Assembly: GCA_017557625.1 (NCBI GenBank)
Contig: JAFYYG010000050.1
Coordinates: forward strand, 62,001-126,000
Length of the DNA: 64,000 nt
Direction of reading: 5' to 3'
Origin: Muribaculaceae bacterium
GTDB lineage: Bacteria; Bacteroidota; Bacteroidia; Bacteroidales; Muribaculaceae
The notes below the pieces were generated by a model that made no database searches, was not told where the DNA came from, and saw only the letters and a list, made by a program, of their open reading frames with translations. Shown here piece by piece: positions 40,131-48,773 of the stretch; the stretch's first letter is position 1; each line of letters starts with the position of its first letter. The position numbers and the translations under genes are program-made.

Positions 40131-40880
40131 TTATGCATCTCTCTCGATGAGTCGATGCACATAATGTAATTTCTCTTTTAAGCGGTTCTGCTTTATCGTT
40201 GGATTGGTCAAAGCTGTTCCTATGCAGTACTTGCTAAAGCCGTGGGGTTTAATACGCAGGTCACGTAGCATCGCCAGCAGCGGTGACGGCGCATTGCCAT
40301 CGCGCTTGAGCTCTATAATCACCGCTTGTGACAGGGTTTCATCAATTCCTGAGGCGACGTTATGATATCGCAAATCGACATCGATAGTCACACGCTCAGT
40401 CTTTCCCTTGTTGACAAGCGTGATGCGGTCAAACCAGTTGCGCAGGGCAGGTTTCAAAGTGTCAACATCATAACAGCACAATGGTTCCAAAAAATTGCGT
40501 TTTTCCTCTCCCACGATGTTGAAATCACTTATTGAGATGCGTTTCTTGCGTGTGCGGCGATGGTTGTTCTTGTTTTTCACTTCAAGAAAAGTGAGTCCTG
40601 AGTCAAGATAGCGTCTCACCCTCACCTTTTGCCTTCCCAGACATCCGTTATGATGAGTGAGATACATATCAAAAGCCGGGGTATCATAATATAGACTAGT
40701 GTAGGCGCTAGCACGTTTGCCATCAATCTCCTGCATGAAATATTCATTTTGAGCCAATTTAAGGAGCTTGACAAGTTGTGGCATAGTAGTAACAAACTTA
40801 GTGTCAACACGATTCATCAACTTGACGGAACTCATCTCGTCAAGGGTGATGGGTGAGAAATTATTTATTATCGTGTCCAT
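40131..40880 (-). CDS. VTC-domain polyphosphate polymerase-like protein
   Basis: This 249-residue protein has a VTC-type triphosphate-tunnel fold, as in the yeast Vtc4 polyphosphate polymerase that makes polyphosphate from ATP. Tunnel-lining residues are recognisable: NRVDTKFVTT near residue 24, the basic pair in VRVRRYLDSG near 90, FLEVKNKNNHRRTRKK near 100-113, ERVTIDVDLRYH near 165, and VIIELKRDG near 190 with the Glu-Lys of the metal site. There is no membrane segment, so the protein must rely on the DUF4956 partner for the membrane, if at all. The product could be polyphosphate or another polymer. Confidence 0.88.
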   Translation of the reverse strand: MDTIINNFSPITLDEMSSVKLMNRVDTKFVTTMPQLVKLLKLAQNEYFMQEIDGKRASAYTSLYYDTPAFDMYLTHHNGCLGRQKVRVRRYLDSGLTFLEVKNKNNHRRTRKKRISISDFNIVGEEKRNFLEPLCCYDVDTLKPALRNWFDRITLVNKGKTERVTIDVDLRYHNVASGIDETLSQAVIIELKRDGNAPSPLLAMLRDLRIKPHGFSKYCIGTALTNPTIKQNRLKEKLHYVHRLIERDA

Positions 40881-40940
40881 AGAAGTTTGTTATTGGAGCT
40901 GAAATAAGCTCACAAAAGACTACTGTTATCTTTATAACGA

Positions 40941-40948
40941 CAAAAATA
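40941..40948 (-). promoter_or_regulatory. Bacteroidota -7 promoter box for the VTC/DUF4956/DUF2490 genes
   Basis: Minus-strand TATTTTTG, 61 bases before the start at 40880. Confidence 0.55.
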
Positions 40949-41059
40949 GACAAAAATTAATCACTTCAATCATTTTTTCAACCAGATAGCAAAAAAAATC
41001 AACAAAGTGGTTTTCAGTATAAATTGTTCTAAATTTTCTAGAACAGACCTCTCACCCTT

Positions 41060-41794
41060 CTAGACTTTAAACATGCGCAACAGGTGACGGCAGGCAAATT
41101 TAACATGGCGTAGCATGGTGGGTAGGGTGCCAAAATAGTGGCACATTATATTATAGCGCTCACGCAGCGACTTGCTGTGATTCTGGTTGGTAAGTCCATC
41201 GTTGAGGAAGCTGATGATGGGTTGTTGGCCCATGTAGGCACAAACGTCGCTCTTACGCAGCACCTTTATGCACCAGTCATAGTCGGCGCTGAAGCGGTAA
41301 TTAAGGTCATAATGAATGCATAAATCACGCCTTGCAATAAAAGCCTGGTGGCACACGAGCATGCCATCCTTAAAACTCTGCCAATCTAGTTTTTCGGGAG
41401 CTGTGAGATGCCTCATTCCCACAACTTTCCCTGTGCTGTCAACAAGCTGTGTCTGCCCATAAATCACATCGGGGCTCTCTTGTGCTTTAATGGCAATATG
41501 CGCTAATGTCTCGGCTGTTGCAAAAGCATCGCCAGCGTTTAGGAAAATAAGGTATTGCCCATTGGCCTTGTCTATAGCTTTGTTCATGGCATCATAAAGC
41601 CCGTTGTCGGGCTCGCTCCATACCTTAGTGGTGGGTGTTCCAGCCTGCTCCACGAGTTCTAGCGTGTCGTCGGTCGAAGCTCCGTCAATGACGAGGTACT
41701 CAAAGTCGCGGAACGACTGCTCCTTAACGCTGTCGAGTGTTGTCTTCAACACCTTGCCAGCGTTATAGGTAACTGTTATTATAGAGAAGAGCAT
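41060..41794 (-). CDS. Family 2 glycosyltransferase
   Basis: This 244-residue cytoplasmic GT-A fold glycosyltransferase transfers a sugar from a nucleotide sugar to an acceptor. The opening FSIITVTYNAGKVLKTTLDS and LVIDGASTDDTLEL bind the nucleotide. FLNAGDAFA holds the DxD-equivalent segment, and FSADYDWCIKVLRKSD is the acceptor-side motif. No membrane segment or signal is present; the C-terminal 40 residues are basic (RHVKFACRHLLRMFKV) and may lie on the membrane surface. There is no cluster of other glycan genes nearby, so the product is unknown. Confidence 0.93.
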   Translation of the reverse strand: MLFSIITVTYNAGKVLKTTLDSVKEQSFRDFEYLVIDGASTDDTLELVEQAGTPTTKVWSEPDNGLYDAMNKAIDKANGQYLIFLNAGDAFATAETLAHIAIKAQESPDVIYGQTQLVDSTGKVVGMRHLTAPEKLDWQSFKDGMLVCHQAFIARRDLCIHYDLNYRFSADYDWCIKVLRKSDVCAYMGQQPIISFLNDGLTNQNHSKSLRERYNIMCHYFGTLPTMLRHVKFACRHLLRMFKV

Positions 41795-41817
41795 ATCAGT
41801 GTTTTATTATTGTTGGG

Positions 41818-42198
41818 TCACCAATCATATATGTTTCTGAACACCCACCACAGCACCACAATAATCCCGATAGCTATTATCGTGTAATGGTGGGTTATCA
41901 CCTCATCCACCTTGCTGGGAATGAGTTTGGTATAGTCGTTTAAGAGATAAATGACAATTAATGGTATCGCAAGCACAAAGAATGTGTTGTAGCGCAGCGC
42001 ATCGAGGACATTGCCGTGAAGCAGGGAATGAAGGGCGCGTTGGCTGCCACAACCAGCGCATTTATAACCTGTGAGGGTAAGAAACACACATCGGGGCATA
42101 TATTTGGTCGTGGCAGGATTTATACTGAAGTAGAAAAACGCCGCTACAATAAGCAGTAATAATATTACTCCGATTTTGACTGCACGCTTCTTGCTCAT
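41818..42198 (-). CDS. DUF2752 family membrane protein
   Basis: This 126-residue inner-membrane protein carries the DUF2752 signature CVFLTLTGYKCAGCGSQRAL between its first hydrophobic segment (IGVILLLLIVAAFFYF) and the second (FFVLAIPLIVIYLL); a third is near the end (IIAIGIIVVLWWVF). The family has no known function. ATG at 42198 is used instead of a TTG one codon earlier. It overlaps the upstream GYF-domain gene by a single base (TGATG), so the pair is translationally coupled, and DUF2752 proteins are often found beside CD225/TM2-type membrane proteins. Confidence 0.9.
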   Translation of the reverse strand: MSKKRAVKIGVILLLLIVAAFFYFSINPATTKYMPRCVFLTLTGYKCAGCGSQRALHSLLHGNVLDALRYNTFFVLAIPLIVIYLLNDYTKLIPSKVDEVITHHYTIIAIGIIVVLWWVFRNIYDW

Positions 42199-42884
42199 CA
42201 ACCAAGATTTAGAAGCATTAAGTTAGAACAGCACGACAATGGTGTTGTGATGAGACCAATCATGATAGCAAAGATAATTGACCACGCACTATATTCGCTG
42301 TATTTCTCGGCCTTGCGATAGTCACCTTGTTTGTAATTCTTCTTGGTGAGTGAGGCAAAGATGATAGCAAGAATACCTAGCGGCATACAGCAGCATATGG
42401 TGGCGATAATCGCCCATACCAGGTTGGTGGGGGGGCATTCTGGATTCTCGGCGATAGTGGCCTGGGCAGCAGCAAAGTTTCCGCCAGCATACTGAGGATG
42501 ATTCCTCACTTGATAGGTGGCGTTACCATATTGATTCAAACGATTTGGCGGCAATTCTCGCGCCTCATCGCCTGGCTGATTGGGCATCTCGTTGGTAGAC
42601 AACTCGGGTGCTGGCTCAGGTTCGGGGGGTGAGGTGGTGACTTGCGACACTTCCATAACCTGTGGAGCCACATTCTCTACACTATTAGCATCAGAAGCCG
42701 CAGAACTGCCATTGTACAACTTCTCAAGCATTTCATTCAATTCAGGCACTTTAGTGATTTTCACCCAGTCGTCAAGGCCACTATGCCATACGTAGGCAGT
42801 TTTATCAACACCCATTCTCTCAAGGGCCTCCAAGGAATGAGGTCCTGATTGCTTTCCCTTAAAATTTATCCAATAACGCCTCAT
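42198..42884 (-). CDS. GYF-domain and CD225/dispanin-type membrane protein
   Basis: This 228-residue protein has an N-terminal GYF_2 domain (about residues 3-55, YWINFKGKQSGPHSLEAL and YVWHSGLDDWVKI). A low-complexity Pro/Glu/Asn-rich linker follows, then a two-helix CD225/dispanin-type membrane unit from about 155: TNLVWAIIATICCCMPLGI, then AIIFASLTKKNYKQGDY, and SAWSIIFAIMIGLITT. The cytosolic GYF domain usually binds proline-rich peptides. In bacteria this combination is common and unstudied. It has its own promoter and is first in a two-gene unit with the DUF2752 protein. Confidence 0.92.
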   Translation of the reverse strand: MRRYWINFKGKQSGPHSLEALERMGVDKTAYVWHSGLDDWVKITKVPELNEMLEKLYNGSSAASDANSVENVAPQVMEVSQVTTSPPEPEPAPELSTNEMPNQPGDEARELPPNRLNQYGNATYQVRNHPQYAGGNFAAAQATIAENPECPPTNLVWAIIATICCCMPLGILAIIFASLTKKNYKQGDYRKAEKYSEYSAWSIIFAIMIGLITTPLSCCSNLMLLNLG

Positions 42885-42913
42885 TTTTTTCTCTGCTTTT
42901 TAAATTTCTATTG

Positions 42914-42921
42914 CAAAGGTA
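42914..42921 (-). promoter_or_regulatory. Bacteroidota -7 promoter box (minus strand)
   Basis: Minus-strand TACCTTTG, 30 bases before the start at 42884. Confidence 0.75.
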
Positions 42922-43015
42922 AGCAATAGATTTAAAATATAGTGTATTTTTAGATTATTTCTTTTTTCTCTAATGTTGTAACCATTTATGAATTATTCAT
43001 TCTGCAATGAGAAAA

Positions 43016-44893
43016 TCACTCTTTCTCCAGATAGGTGTATCCGTAAAGCCCTGAACGATAGTTGCGAACGAACTCGTTTCCTTCATCGGCGGTGATTTTC
43101 TTTGTGCGGATAGAGTCGGCAACCCATGCCTCTACGTTGCGAACCAGCTCTTTGGGGCTGAACTGCACGTAGTCAAGCACTTCGGCAACTGTCTCACCGT
43201 CAATAACCTGATCTATTTCGTAATGGTCTTTATATACGTCGATATGCACAGCGTTGGTGTCGCCAAAGAGGTTGTGAAGGTCGCCGAGAATCTCCTGATA
43301 GGCGCCCACAAGGAAAACGCCCAGGTAGTAATGCTCGCCTTCCTTGAGTTGATGCACAGGCAGGTAGTGCGAGAATCCCTGGTTGGAGATGAAGTTGCCT
43401 ATCTTTCCGTCGCTGTCGCAGGTGATGTCCTGGATGGTGGCGAAGCGGTCGGGACGCTCGGTGAGCCTACCCAGCGGCACCACGGGGAACACCTGGTCAA
43501 TGGCCCACGAGTCGGGAAGCGACTGGAAGAGGGAGAAGTTGCAGAAGTATTTCTCGGGCAGCATACGCGCCACGCTGCGCAGCTCCTCGGGGGCGTGCTT
43601 CATGTCGCTGGCTATCATGTTCACCTCTCGCGCCACGCTCCAGAAGAGTTTCTCAACCAGTGCTCGAGTGCGCAGGTCAAGGAAACCGAGGCTGAAACGG
43701 TCGAGGGCTTCCTCACGAATTTGCAGTGCGTCGTGCCAATCTTCAAGCAGGCGCGCCTTGTTGATTTTGTCGTAGATTTCATAAAGGTCAAGCACCAGCT
43801 CGTCCTCGTCTTCGCGCAGGTGGTCGTTGTCGTCATCCCACTGCGGCAGACTCGCCGTCTCAAGTACCTCTAGCACAAGCACCGAGTGGTGAGCCGTGAG
43901 GCTGCGCCCGCTCTCGGTGATGATATTGGGATGCTTTATGTTGTTCTTGTTGCATGCGTCAACGAGTTGATACACCGAGTCATTGACATACTCCTGGATG
44001 GAGTAGTTCATGCTGTTCTCGCTGGCGCTGTTGCGGGTGCCGTCATAATCCACTCCCAAGCCTCCGCCAATGTCGATGAAGTCGATGTCAAAGCCCATCT
44101 GCGATAGCTGCACATAGAACTGGCACGCCTCGCGCAGGGCGTTCTTGATGCGGCGTATCTTGGTCACCTGGCTGCCGATGTGGAAATGGATAAGTTTCAA
44201 GCAGTCGGCCATCTTGTTCTCTTGCAGGTACTCCATCGCCTCCTGCAGCTCGCTGGTGTTGAGGCCAAACTTGCTTCGGTCGCCACCGCTCTCTTCCCAT
44301 TTGCCGCTACCGCTGCTCGAGAGCTTGATGCGAATGCCCACGTTGGGCCTGATGCTGAGACGCTTGGCTATGGTAGTAATGAGCTTAAGCTCATTAAGCT
44401 TCTCCACCACAAGGAAGATGCGGCGTCCCATCTTCTGTGCCAGCAGGGCTAGCTCAATGTAGTTCTCGTCTTTATAACCGTTGCATATTATGAGTGAGTT
44501 TTCCGAGATTTTGCCCATGTTCATCGCGAGCACAGCATGCAGCTCGGGTTTGGAACCTGCCTCTAGACCAATGTTGAACTTCTTGCCGTGGCTCACAATC
44601 TCTTGCACCACAGGCTCCATCTGGTTCACCTTGATGGGATAGATGATGAAGTTTTGAGCCTGGTATTCATATTCTTTTGCCGCCTTCTTGAAGCAGCTTG
44701 ATATCTTCTCGATGCGGTTGTCGAGGATATCGGGGAACCGCAGCAGCACCGGCGCGCTTATGTTGCGCTGGCGCAACTCGTCCATCACTTCTATCAGGTC
44801 AACACCTGTGTAGCTCTGTTTCGGGGTCACTGTCATGTGACCTTTATCATTGATTGAGAAATACTTGAGGCCCCAACCATTGATGTTGTACAT
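43016..44893 (-). CDS. speA: Biosynthetic arginine decarboxylase
   Basis: SpeA is a PLP enzyme that decarboxylates arginine to agmatine, the first step to putrescine/spermidine. The 625 residues from the ATG cover the fold-type III barrel, with the PLP Lys in NFIIYPIKVNQM near residue 85. GSKPELHAVLAM, HFHIGSQVTKI and IDIGGGLGVDYDGT bind PLP phosphate and substrate. The C-terminal beta domain has CDSDGKIG. In-frame upstream of the ATG the codons read KWRIEDSAE, which matches how the family usually begins, but no ATG, GTG or TTG lies before the in-frame stop at 44948-44950. The true start may therefore be a rare ATT at 44924-44926. Confidence 0.95.
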   Translation of the reverse strand: MYNINGWGLKYFSINDKGHMTVTPKQSYTGVDLIEVMDELRQRNISAPVLLRFPDILDNRIEKISSCFKKAAKEYEYQAQNFIIYPIKVNQMEPVVQEIVSHGKKFNIGLEAGSKPELHAVLAMNMGKISENSLIICNGYKDENYIELALLAQKMGRRIFLVVEKLNELKLITTIAKRLSIRPNVGIRIKLSSSGSGKWEESGGDRSKFGLNTSELQEAMEYLQENKMADCLKLIHFHIGSQVTKIRRIKNALREACQFYVQLSQMGFDIDFIDIGGGLGVDYDGTRNSASENSMNYSIQEYVNDSVYQLVDACNKNNIKHPNIITESGRSLTAHHSVLVLEVLETASLPQWDDDNDHLREDEDELVLDLYEIYDKINKARLLEDWHDALQIREEALDRFSLGFLDLRTRALVEKLFWSVAREVNMIASDMKHAPEELRSVARMLPEKYFCNFSLFQSLPDSWAIDQVFPVVPLGRLTERPDRFATIQDITCDSDGKIGNFISNQGFSHYLPVHQLKEGEHYYLGVFLVGAYQEILGDLHNLFGDTNAVHIDVYKDHYEIDQVIDGETVAEVLDYVQFSPKELVRNVEAWVADSIRTKKITADEGNEFVRNYRSGLYGYTYLEKE

Positions 44894-45015
44894 TTCGGCG
44901 CTGTCCTCGATGCGCCACTTATTAATGCTGCTCGTAGTGGTAAGGTTTTATAGTGTGAATAAAATGTTTTTCTCTCGTGTGTAGAGTAGCAAGACGCTAC
45001 CGTCAAATTTATCGG

Positions 45016-45023
45016 CAAAATTA
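45016..45023 (-). promoter_or_regulatory. Bacteroidota -7 promoter box for speA
   Basis: Minus-strand TAATTTTG, about 90 bases before the possible ATT start and 123 before the ATG. The rest of the 44894-45263 gap is AT-rich without other features. Confidence 0.5.
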
Positions 45024-45230
45024 GTGCAAACCGAGTGAAATACAAAATGAAAAGCGAAGTTTTTCATTTTTATTTCCGAGGTACAGCCTAATTTATCCAA
45101 ATATACGATTAAAAAATCAAAAACAAGAATAATTGCGCGGAAAATTCTATCATAAATCAATAATCTGGCATTTACCAGTGATTTTTTAAAAAAAATGCCA
45201 CATTATAGATAATAAGTCACAGAAAATAGA

Positions 45231-45238
45231 TACCTTTG
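45231..45238 (+). promoter_or_regulatory. Bacteroidota -7 promoter box for mtgA
   Basis: TACCTTTG, 34 bases before the mtgA ATG. Confidence 0.7.
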
Positions 45239-45272
45239 TAGTCGGTAAATAGCGGAATTTATTGTGAGAGAT

Positions 45273-46049
45273 ATGAAGTTTATATGGAACAGGCTGTGGA
45301 TTTGGGTTCGCAATATCCTTATCTTCTTCTTTGTGTCATCGATACTGGCTGTGATAGCATTCAAGTGGGTGCCGGTGTATCGCACACCGTTGATGTACAT
45401 CAGGTGCTGTGAGCAGTATATCGCTGGCAAGAATCCGCAGATAAAGCATCAGTGGGTTGACATGAACAAGATTTCGAAACACATGCCTGCGGCGGTCATC
45501 AGCAGCGAGGATGCCCACTTCATGGAGCACAACGGCTTTGACGAGAAGGCCATCCTGCAAGCACGACTCGAAGCATTGGAGGGCGGAAAAGAGCGCGGTG
45601 CCAGCTCTATCTCTCAGCAGACTGCCAAGAACGTGTTCCTGTGGCAGGGGCACAGCTGGGTAAGGAAGGGGCTTGAGGCTTATTTCACTTTCCTTATTGA
45701 GAAAATATGGGGTAAAAAACGCATCATGGAGGTGTATCTCAATTCCATAGAGATGGGCGACGGCATCTATGGCGTTCAAGCGTGCGCCAACGCCAATTTC
45801 GACAAAGACGCCAGTGAGCTCACCCAGAGCGACGCGGCGCTCATTGCCGCCACGCTGCCCAATCCATTGAAGTTTGACTCGGCAAATCCCAGCAAATATA
45901 TGGAGAAGCGCCGCAAGGACATCATAGCTGGCATGAACTATCTGCGCAATACTGGTAATGATCCAGATTGGGGCACTGACCCAGCTGGTGTAAAGCCTGC
46001 CGCCGTCCCTCAAGAGAAAAAGAAAAACAAAAACAGAAAAAAACGATAG
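45273..46049 (+). CDS. mtgA: Monofunctional peptidoglycan glycosyltransferase
   Basis: This GT51 enzyme polymerises lipid II into glycan strands in the periplasm. The 258-residue protein has a short cytoplasmic Arg/Trp start, one transmembrane helix at about residues 8-28 (RNILIFFFVSSILAVIAF), and the GT51 domain: VISSEDAHFMEHNGFD with the catalytic Glu, GASSISQQTAKNVFLW, and EVYLNSIEMGDGIYGVQA with the second Glu. No transpeptidase domain follows. ATG at 45273 (MKFIWNRLW) is preferred to the GTG/ATG three codons upstream. The Lys/Arg-rich tail is unusual but short. Monocistronic. Confidence 0.93.
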   Translation: MKFIWNRLWIWVRNILIFFFVSSILAVIAFKWVPVYRTPLMYIRCCEQYIAGKNPQIKHQWVDMNKISKHMPAAVISSEDAHFMEHNGFDEKAILQARLEALEGGKERGASSISQQTAKNVFLWQGHSWVRKGLEAYFTFLIEKIWGKKRIMEVYLNSIEMGDGIYGVQACANANFDKDASELTQSDAALIAATLPNPLKFDSANPSKYMEKRRKDIIAGMNYLRNTGNDPDWGTDPAGVKPAAVPQEKKKNKNRKKR

Positions 46050-46239
46050 CACAAGCTGAATGCACCAATAGATACTTGAATGGCGCGCTGGCGCTTAAAA
46101 TTATTGAAAATTTAAATATATATTTTTCTCAGGCTAATATGAAATTTTAATTCAATTTTAAGTGAAGCGACCTTCGAGCCTCAATGGCAAACAACGAAAA
46201 ACTATAAAACGAACAACATAAACAATATACAAAACAACT

Positions 46240-47433
46240 ATGGATTTCATTTCGCAAAGACTGCAAGCGCTGTCGCCATCGGCAACACTGGCGATGTCGC
46301 AAAAAAGTAATGAGCTAAAAGCGCAAGGCATTGACGTGATTAACCTAAGCGTGGGAGAGCCCGACTTCTTTACCCCCGACCACATCAAGGAAGCCGCAAA
46401 AAAGGCGGTTGACGACAACTTCTCGTTCTACTCCCCTGTGCCGGGATATTTGTCGCTAAGGCAAGCCATCAGCGACAAACTCAAAAATGAGAACAACCTC
46501 GACTTCACCCCCGAGCAGATAGTGGTGGGCAACGGTGCCAAGCAATCGCTGTGCAACACCGTGATGTGCCTCGTCAACCACGGAGACGAGGTGATAATCC
46601 CTACTCCGGCGTGGGTAAGCTATGTGCAGATGGTGAACCTGTGCGGCGGCAAGAGCGTGCTCGTGCCGGCAACCATAGAGACCGATTTCAAAATCACGCC
46701 CGAGCAGCTTGAGAGCGCCATCACCGAGAAGTCAAAACTTATAATCCTTTGCTCGCCTTCCAACCCCACCGGCAGCATCTACAGCAAGGAAGAACTGGCA
46801 GCATTAGCCGCAGTGCTGGCTCGTCATCCGCAGGTGATGATTATCGCCGACGAGATTTATGAGCACATCAACTACGTGGGCAAACACGAATCGTTCGCAC
46901 AATTCCCCGAACTGAAAGACCGAGTGGCGGTAATCAATGGTGTTTCAAAAGCTTATGCAATGACTGGATGGCGCATTGGTTACGTGGCAGCTCCTTTATG
47001 GCTCGCAAAGGCGGTGAACAAACTGCAAGGACAGTACACTAGCGGCGCCTCGTCAATAGCCCAGAAAGCTGCTGAGGCGGCCTACCGTGGCTCGCAACAG
47101 TGCGTTGAGGATATGCGCCAAGCGTTTATGCGCCGCCGCGACTTGATCACTGGTCTGTTGCAAGATATTCCAGGTATGGAGCTAAAAGTGCCTCACGGAG
47201 CGTTCTATGTATTCCCTAAGGTTGACGCATTCTTTGGCAAAAGCTGTGGCGATTCAGTCATCAACGATGCCAACGACCTCGCTATCTACCTGCTCGAGAA
47301 GGCTCACGTTGCAAGCGTGGCTGGCGATGCCTTCTGCTGCCCGGGCTACTTGCGCATGAGCTATGCCACCAGCGACGAGAATATCATCGAAGCCGTGGCA
47401 CGCATCAAGGCTGCCCTCGCCGAACTGAAGTAG
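46240..47433 (+). CDS. Aspartate-type aminotransferase
   Basis: This 397-residue PLP-dependent aminotransferase is close to prokaryotic aspartate aminotransferases, exchanging the amino group of aspartate (or a similar amino acid) with 2-oxoglutarate. Family points are INLSVGEPDFFTPDHIKEAA, VGNGAKQSLCNTVMCL (PLP phosphate cup), SPSNPTGSIYS, IADEIYEHINY and NGVSKAYAMTGWRIGYVAAP with the Schiff-base Lys. The C-terminus has the substrate-carboxylate Arg in GYLRMSYATSD. A second, more distant aminotransferase lies at 18922-20115. A large hairpin terminator follows. No TAnnTTTG box is clear in the 190 bases upstream. Confidence 0.93.
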   Translation: MDFISQRLQALSPSATLAMSQKSNELKAQGIDVINLSVGEPDFFTPDHIKEAAKKAVDDNFSFYSPVPGYLSLRQAISDKLKNENNLDFTPEQIVVGNGAKQSLCNTVMCLVNHGDEVIIPTPAWVSYVQMVNLCGGKSVLVPATIETDFKITPEQLESAITEKSKLIILCSPSNPTGSIYSKEELAALAAVLARHPQVMIIADEIYEHINYVGKHESFAQFPELKDRVAVINGVSKAYAMTGWRIGYVAAPLWLAKAVNKLQGQYTSGASSIAQKAAEAAYRGSQQCVEDMRQAFMRRRDLITGLLQDIPGMELKVPHGAFYVFPKVDAFFGKSCGDSVINDANDLAIYLLEKAHVASVAGDAFCCPGYLRMSYATSDENIIEAVARIKAALAELK

Positions 47434-47450
47434 GACTTATAAAATTTAAA

Positions 47451-47512
47451 CAAGGGACTGTCCTTTTGATGTGATTTTACTTGTTTTTACATCCAAAGAA
47501 CAGCCCTTTTGA
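47451..47512 (+). terminator. Terminator downstream of the aspartate-type aminotransferase
   Basis: A long hairpin: AAGGGACTGTCCTTTTGATGT on the left pairs with ACATCCAAAGAACAGCCCTT, with small mismatches, followed by TTGATATTG. Confidence 0.75.
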
Positions 47513-47660
47513 TATTGTAGCTTATGGTGCTCTTGGAGGCAGACTCAAGGATGTCGCAAAACCATAATGCCAGCAAGGAGAGCTGCAATAAGGATTTCTA
47601 ATTATTTGAACAAAGGTGGTAAAAAATATATGTAATGCCAATTTGCATAAAAATAGTTTG

Positions 47661-47668
47661 TATCTTTG
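47661..47668 (+). promoter_or_regulatory. Bacteroidota -7 promoter box
   Basis: TATCTTTG, 21 bases before the ATG at 47690. It excludes the longer reading frame that starts at 47666. Confidence 0.75.
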
Positions 47669-47689
47669 CCCAATAAACACAGAATTAAA

Positions 47690-48718
47690 ATGATATCTTT
47701 TACTTGCGACTATATCGAGGGTGCGCATCCCGCGATTTTGAACCGACTGATTGAGACTAATATGACTCAGGTGGAGGGCTATGGTGAGGACCCCTTCTGC
47801 GAGAATGCCCGCACGCGCATCAGGCAGGCTACTGGTTGCCCCGATGCCGATGTGTTTTTTCTGGTGGGCGGCACTCAAACTAATAGCACCGTTATCGATG
47901 CTATGCTGCGTCGCTATGAGGGTGTTGTGGCCGTTGAGACTGGTCATATCGCCGTGCATGAGAGTGGGGCAGTGGAGTTCAGCGGTCACAAGGTGATAAC
48001 TCTGCCCAATCATTTGGGCAAAATGGATGCCAGCGAGCTGCGTGAGTATTTGGCTCATTTCCACGGTGACCCCACTTGGCCTCACATGGTCTATCCAGGC
48101 ATGGTATATATTTCGTTCCCAACGGAATATGGCACTATCTACAGCCTTGACGAGTTGAAGGCTATCAAGAGCATCTGCGAGGAATATGAAATTCCGCTAT
48201 TCATCGACGGCGCTCGCTTGGGTTACGGTCTTGCTAGCCCTGCAGCCGACGTTGACCTGAAAACGCTGGCGCGGCTCTGTGATGTGTTCTACATTGGCGG
48301 CACTAAGGTCGGGGCTTTGTGCGGTGAGGCGGTTGTGTTTCCTAAAGGCAACGCACCTCGTCAGTTCTTTACTATCATAAAACAGCATGGTGCATTGCTG
48401 GCAAAGGGAAGACTGCTGGGCATTCAGTTTGACACACTGTTCACCAATAATCTATATATGAACATCGCCCGCCACGCCATCGACATGGCGATGGAATTGA
48501 AGAATATTTTTGCCAGCAAAGGATTTGAGTTCTATATCGACTCGCCCACCAACCAGCAGTTTCCTATCCTCACACAGGCACAGATGGACGCTCTTGATGG
48601 ACATGTGGCCTTTGAGGTGTGGGACAAGTTGCCCGACGGCCGTTTCATCACCCGTTTCGCCACCAGTTGGGCTACGCCAATAGAGCATATCGACGTGCTT
48701 GCGGGGTTGCTGAGATAA
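47690..48718 (+). CDS. Low-specificity L-threonine aldolase
   Basis: This 342-residue PLP enzyme cleaves threonine or allo-threonine to glycine and acetaldehyde. The beginning FTCDYIEGAHPAILNRLIET and YGEDPFCENARTRI match the family, as do FLVGGTQTNSTVIDAML and GHIAVHESGAVEFSGH (PLP-binding His). IPLFIDGARLGYG carries the PLP-ring Asp and Arg, and YIGGTKVGALCGEAVVF the Schiff-base Lys. ATG at 47690 is chosen because a promoter box overlaps any earlier start. Monocistronic. Exact stereospecificity is not visible. Confidence 0.93.
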   Translation: MISFTCDYIEGAHPAILNRLIETNMTQVEGYGEDPFCENARTRIRQATGCPDADVFFLVGGTQTNSTVIDAMLRRYEGVVAVETGHIAVHESGAVEFSGHKVITLPNHLGKMDASELREYLAHFHGDPTWPHMVYPGMVYISFPTEYGTIYSLDELKAIKSICEEYEIPLFIDGARLGYGLASPAADVDLKTLARLCDVFYIGGTKVGALCGEAVVFPKGNAPRQFFTIIKQHGALLAKGRLLGIQFDTLFTNNLYMNIARHAIDMAMELKNIFASKGFEFYIDSPTNQQFPILTQAQMDALDGHVAFEVWDKLPDGRFITRFATSWATPIEHIDVLAGLLR

Positions 48719-48773
48719 CAAGCGGACAAGAAAACAAGCGGACAAGTCATCCTTCTGACTCTTTCAGCTTCTG

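Noticed and set aside
43223-43873. 216-codon plus-strand frame opposite speA
   Set aside because: It has no family features and is fully inside the conserved speA coding region.
47666-47689. Upstream start for threonine aldolase at 47666
   Set aside because: The codon lies inside the promoter box TATCTTTG, so a transcript would not include it.
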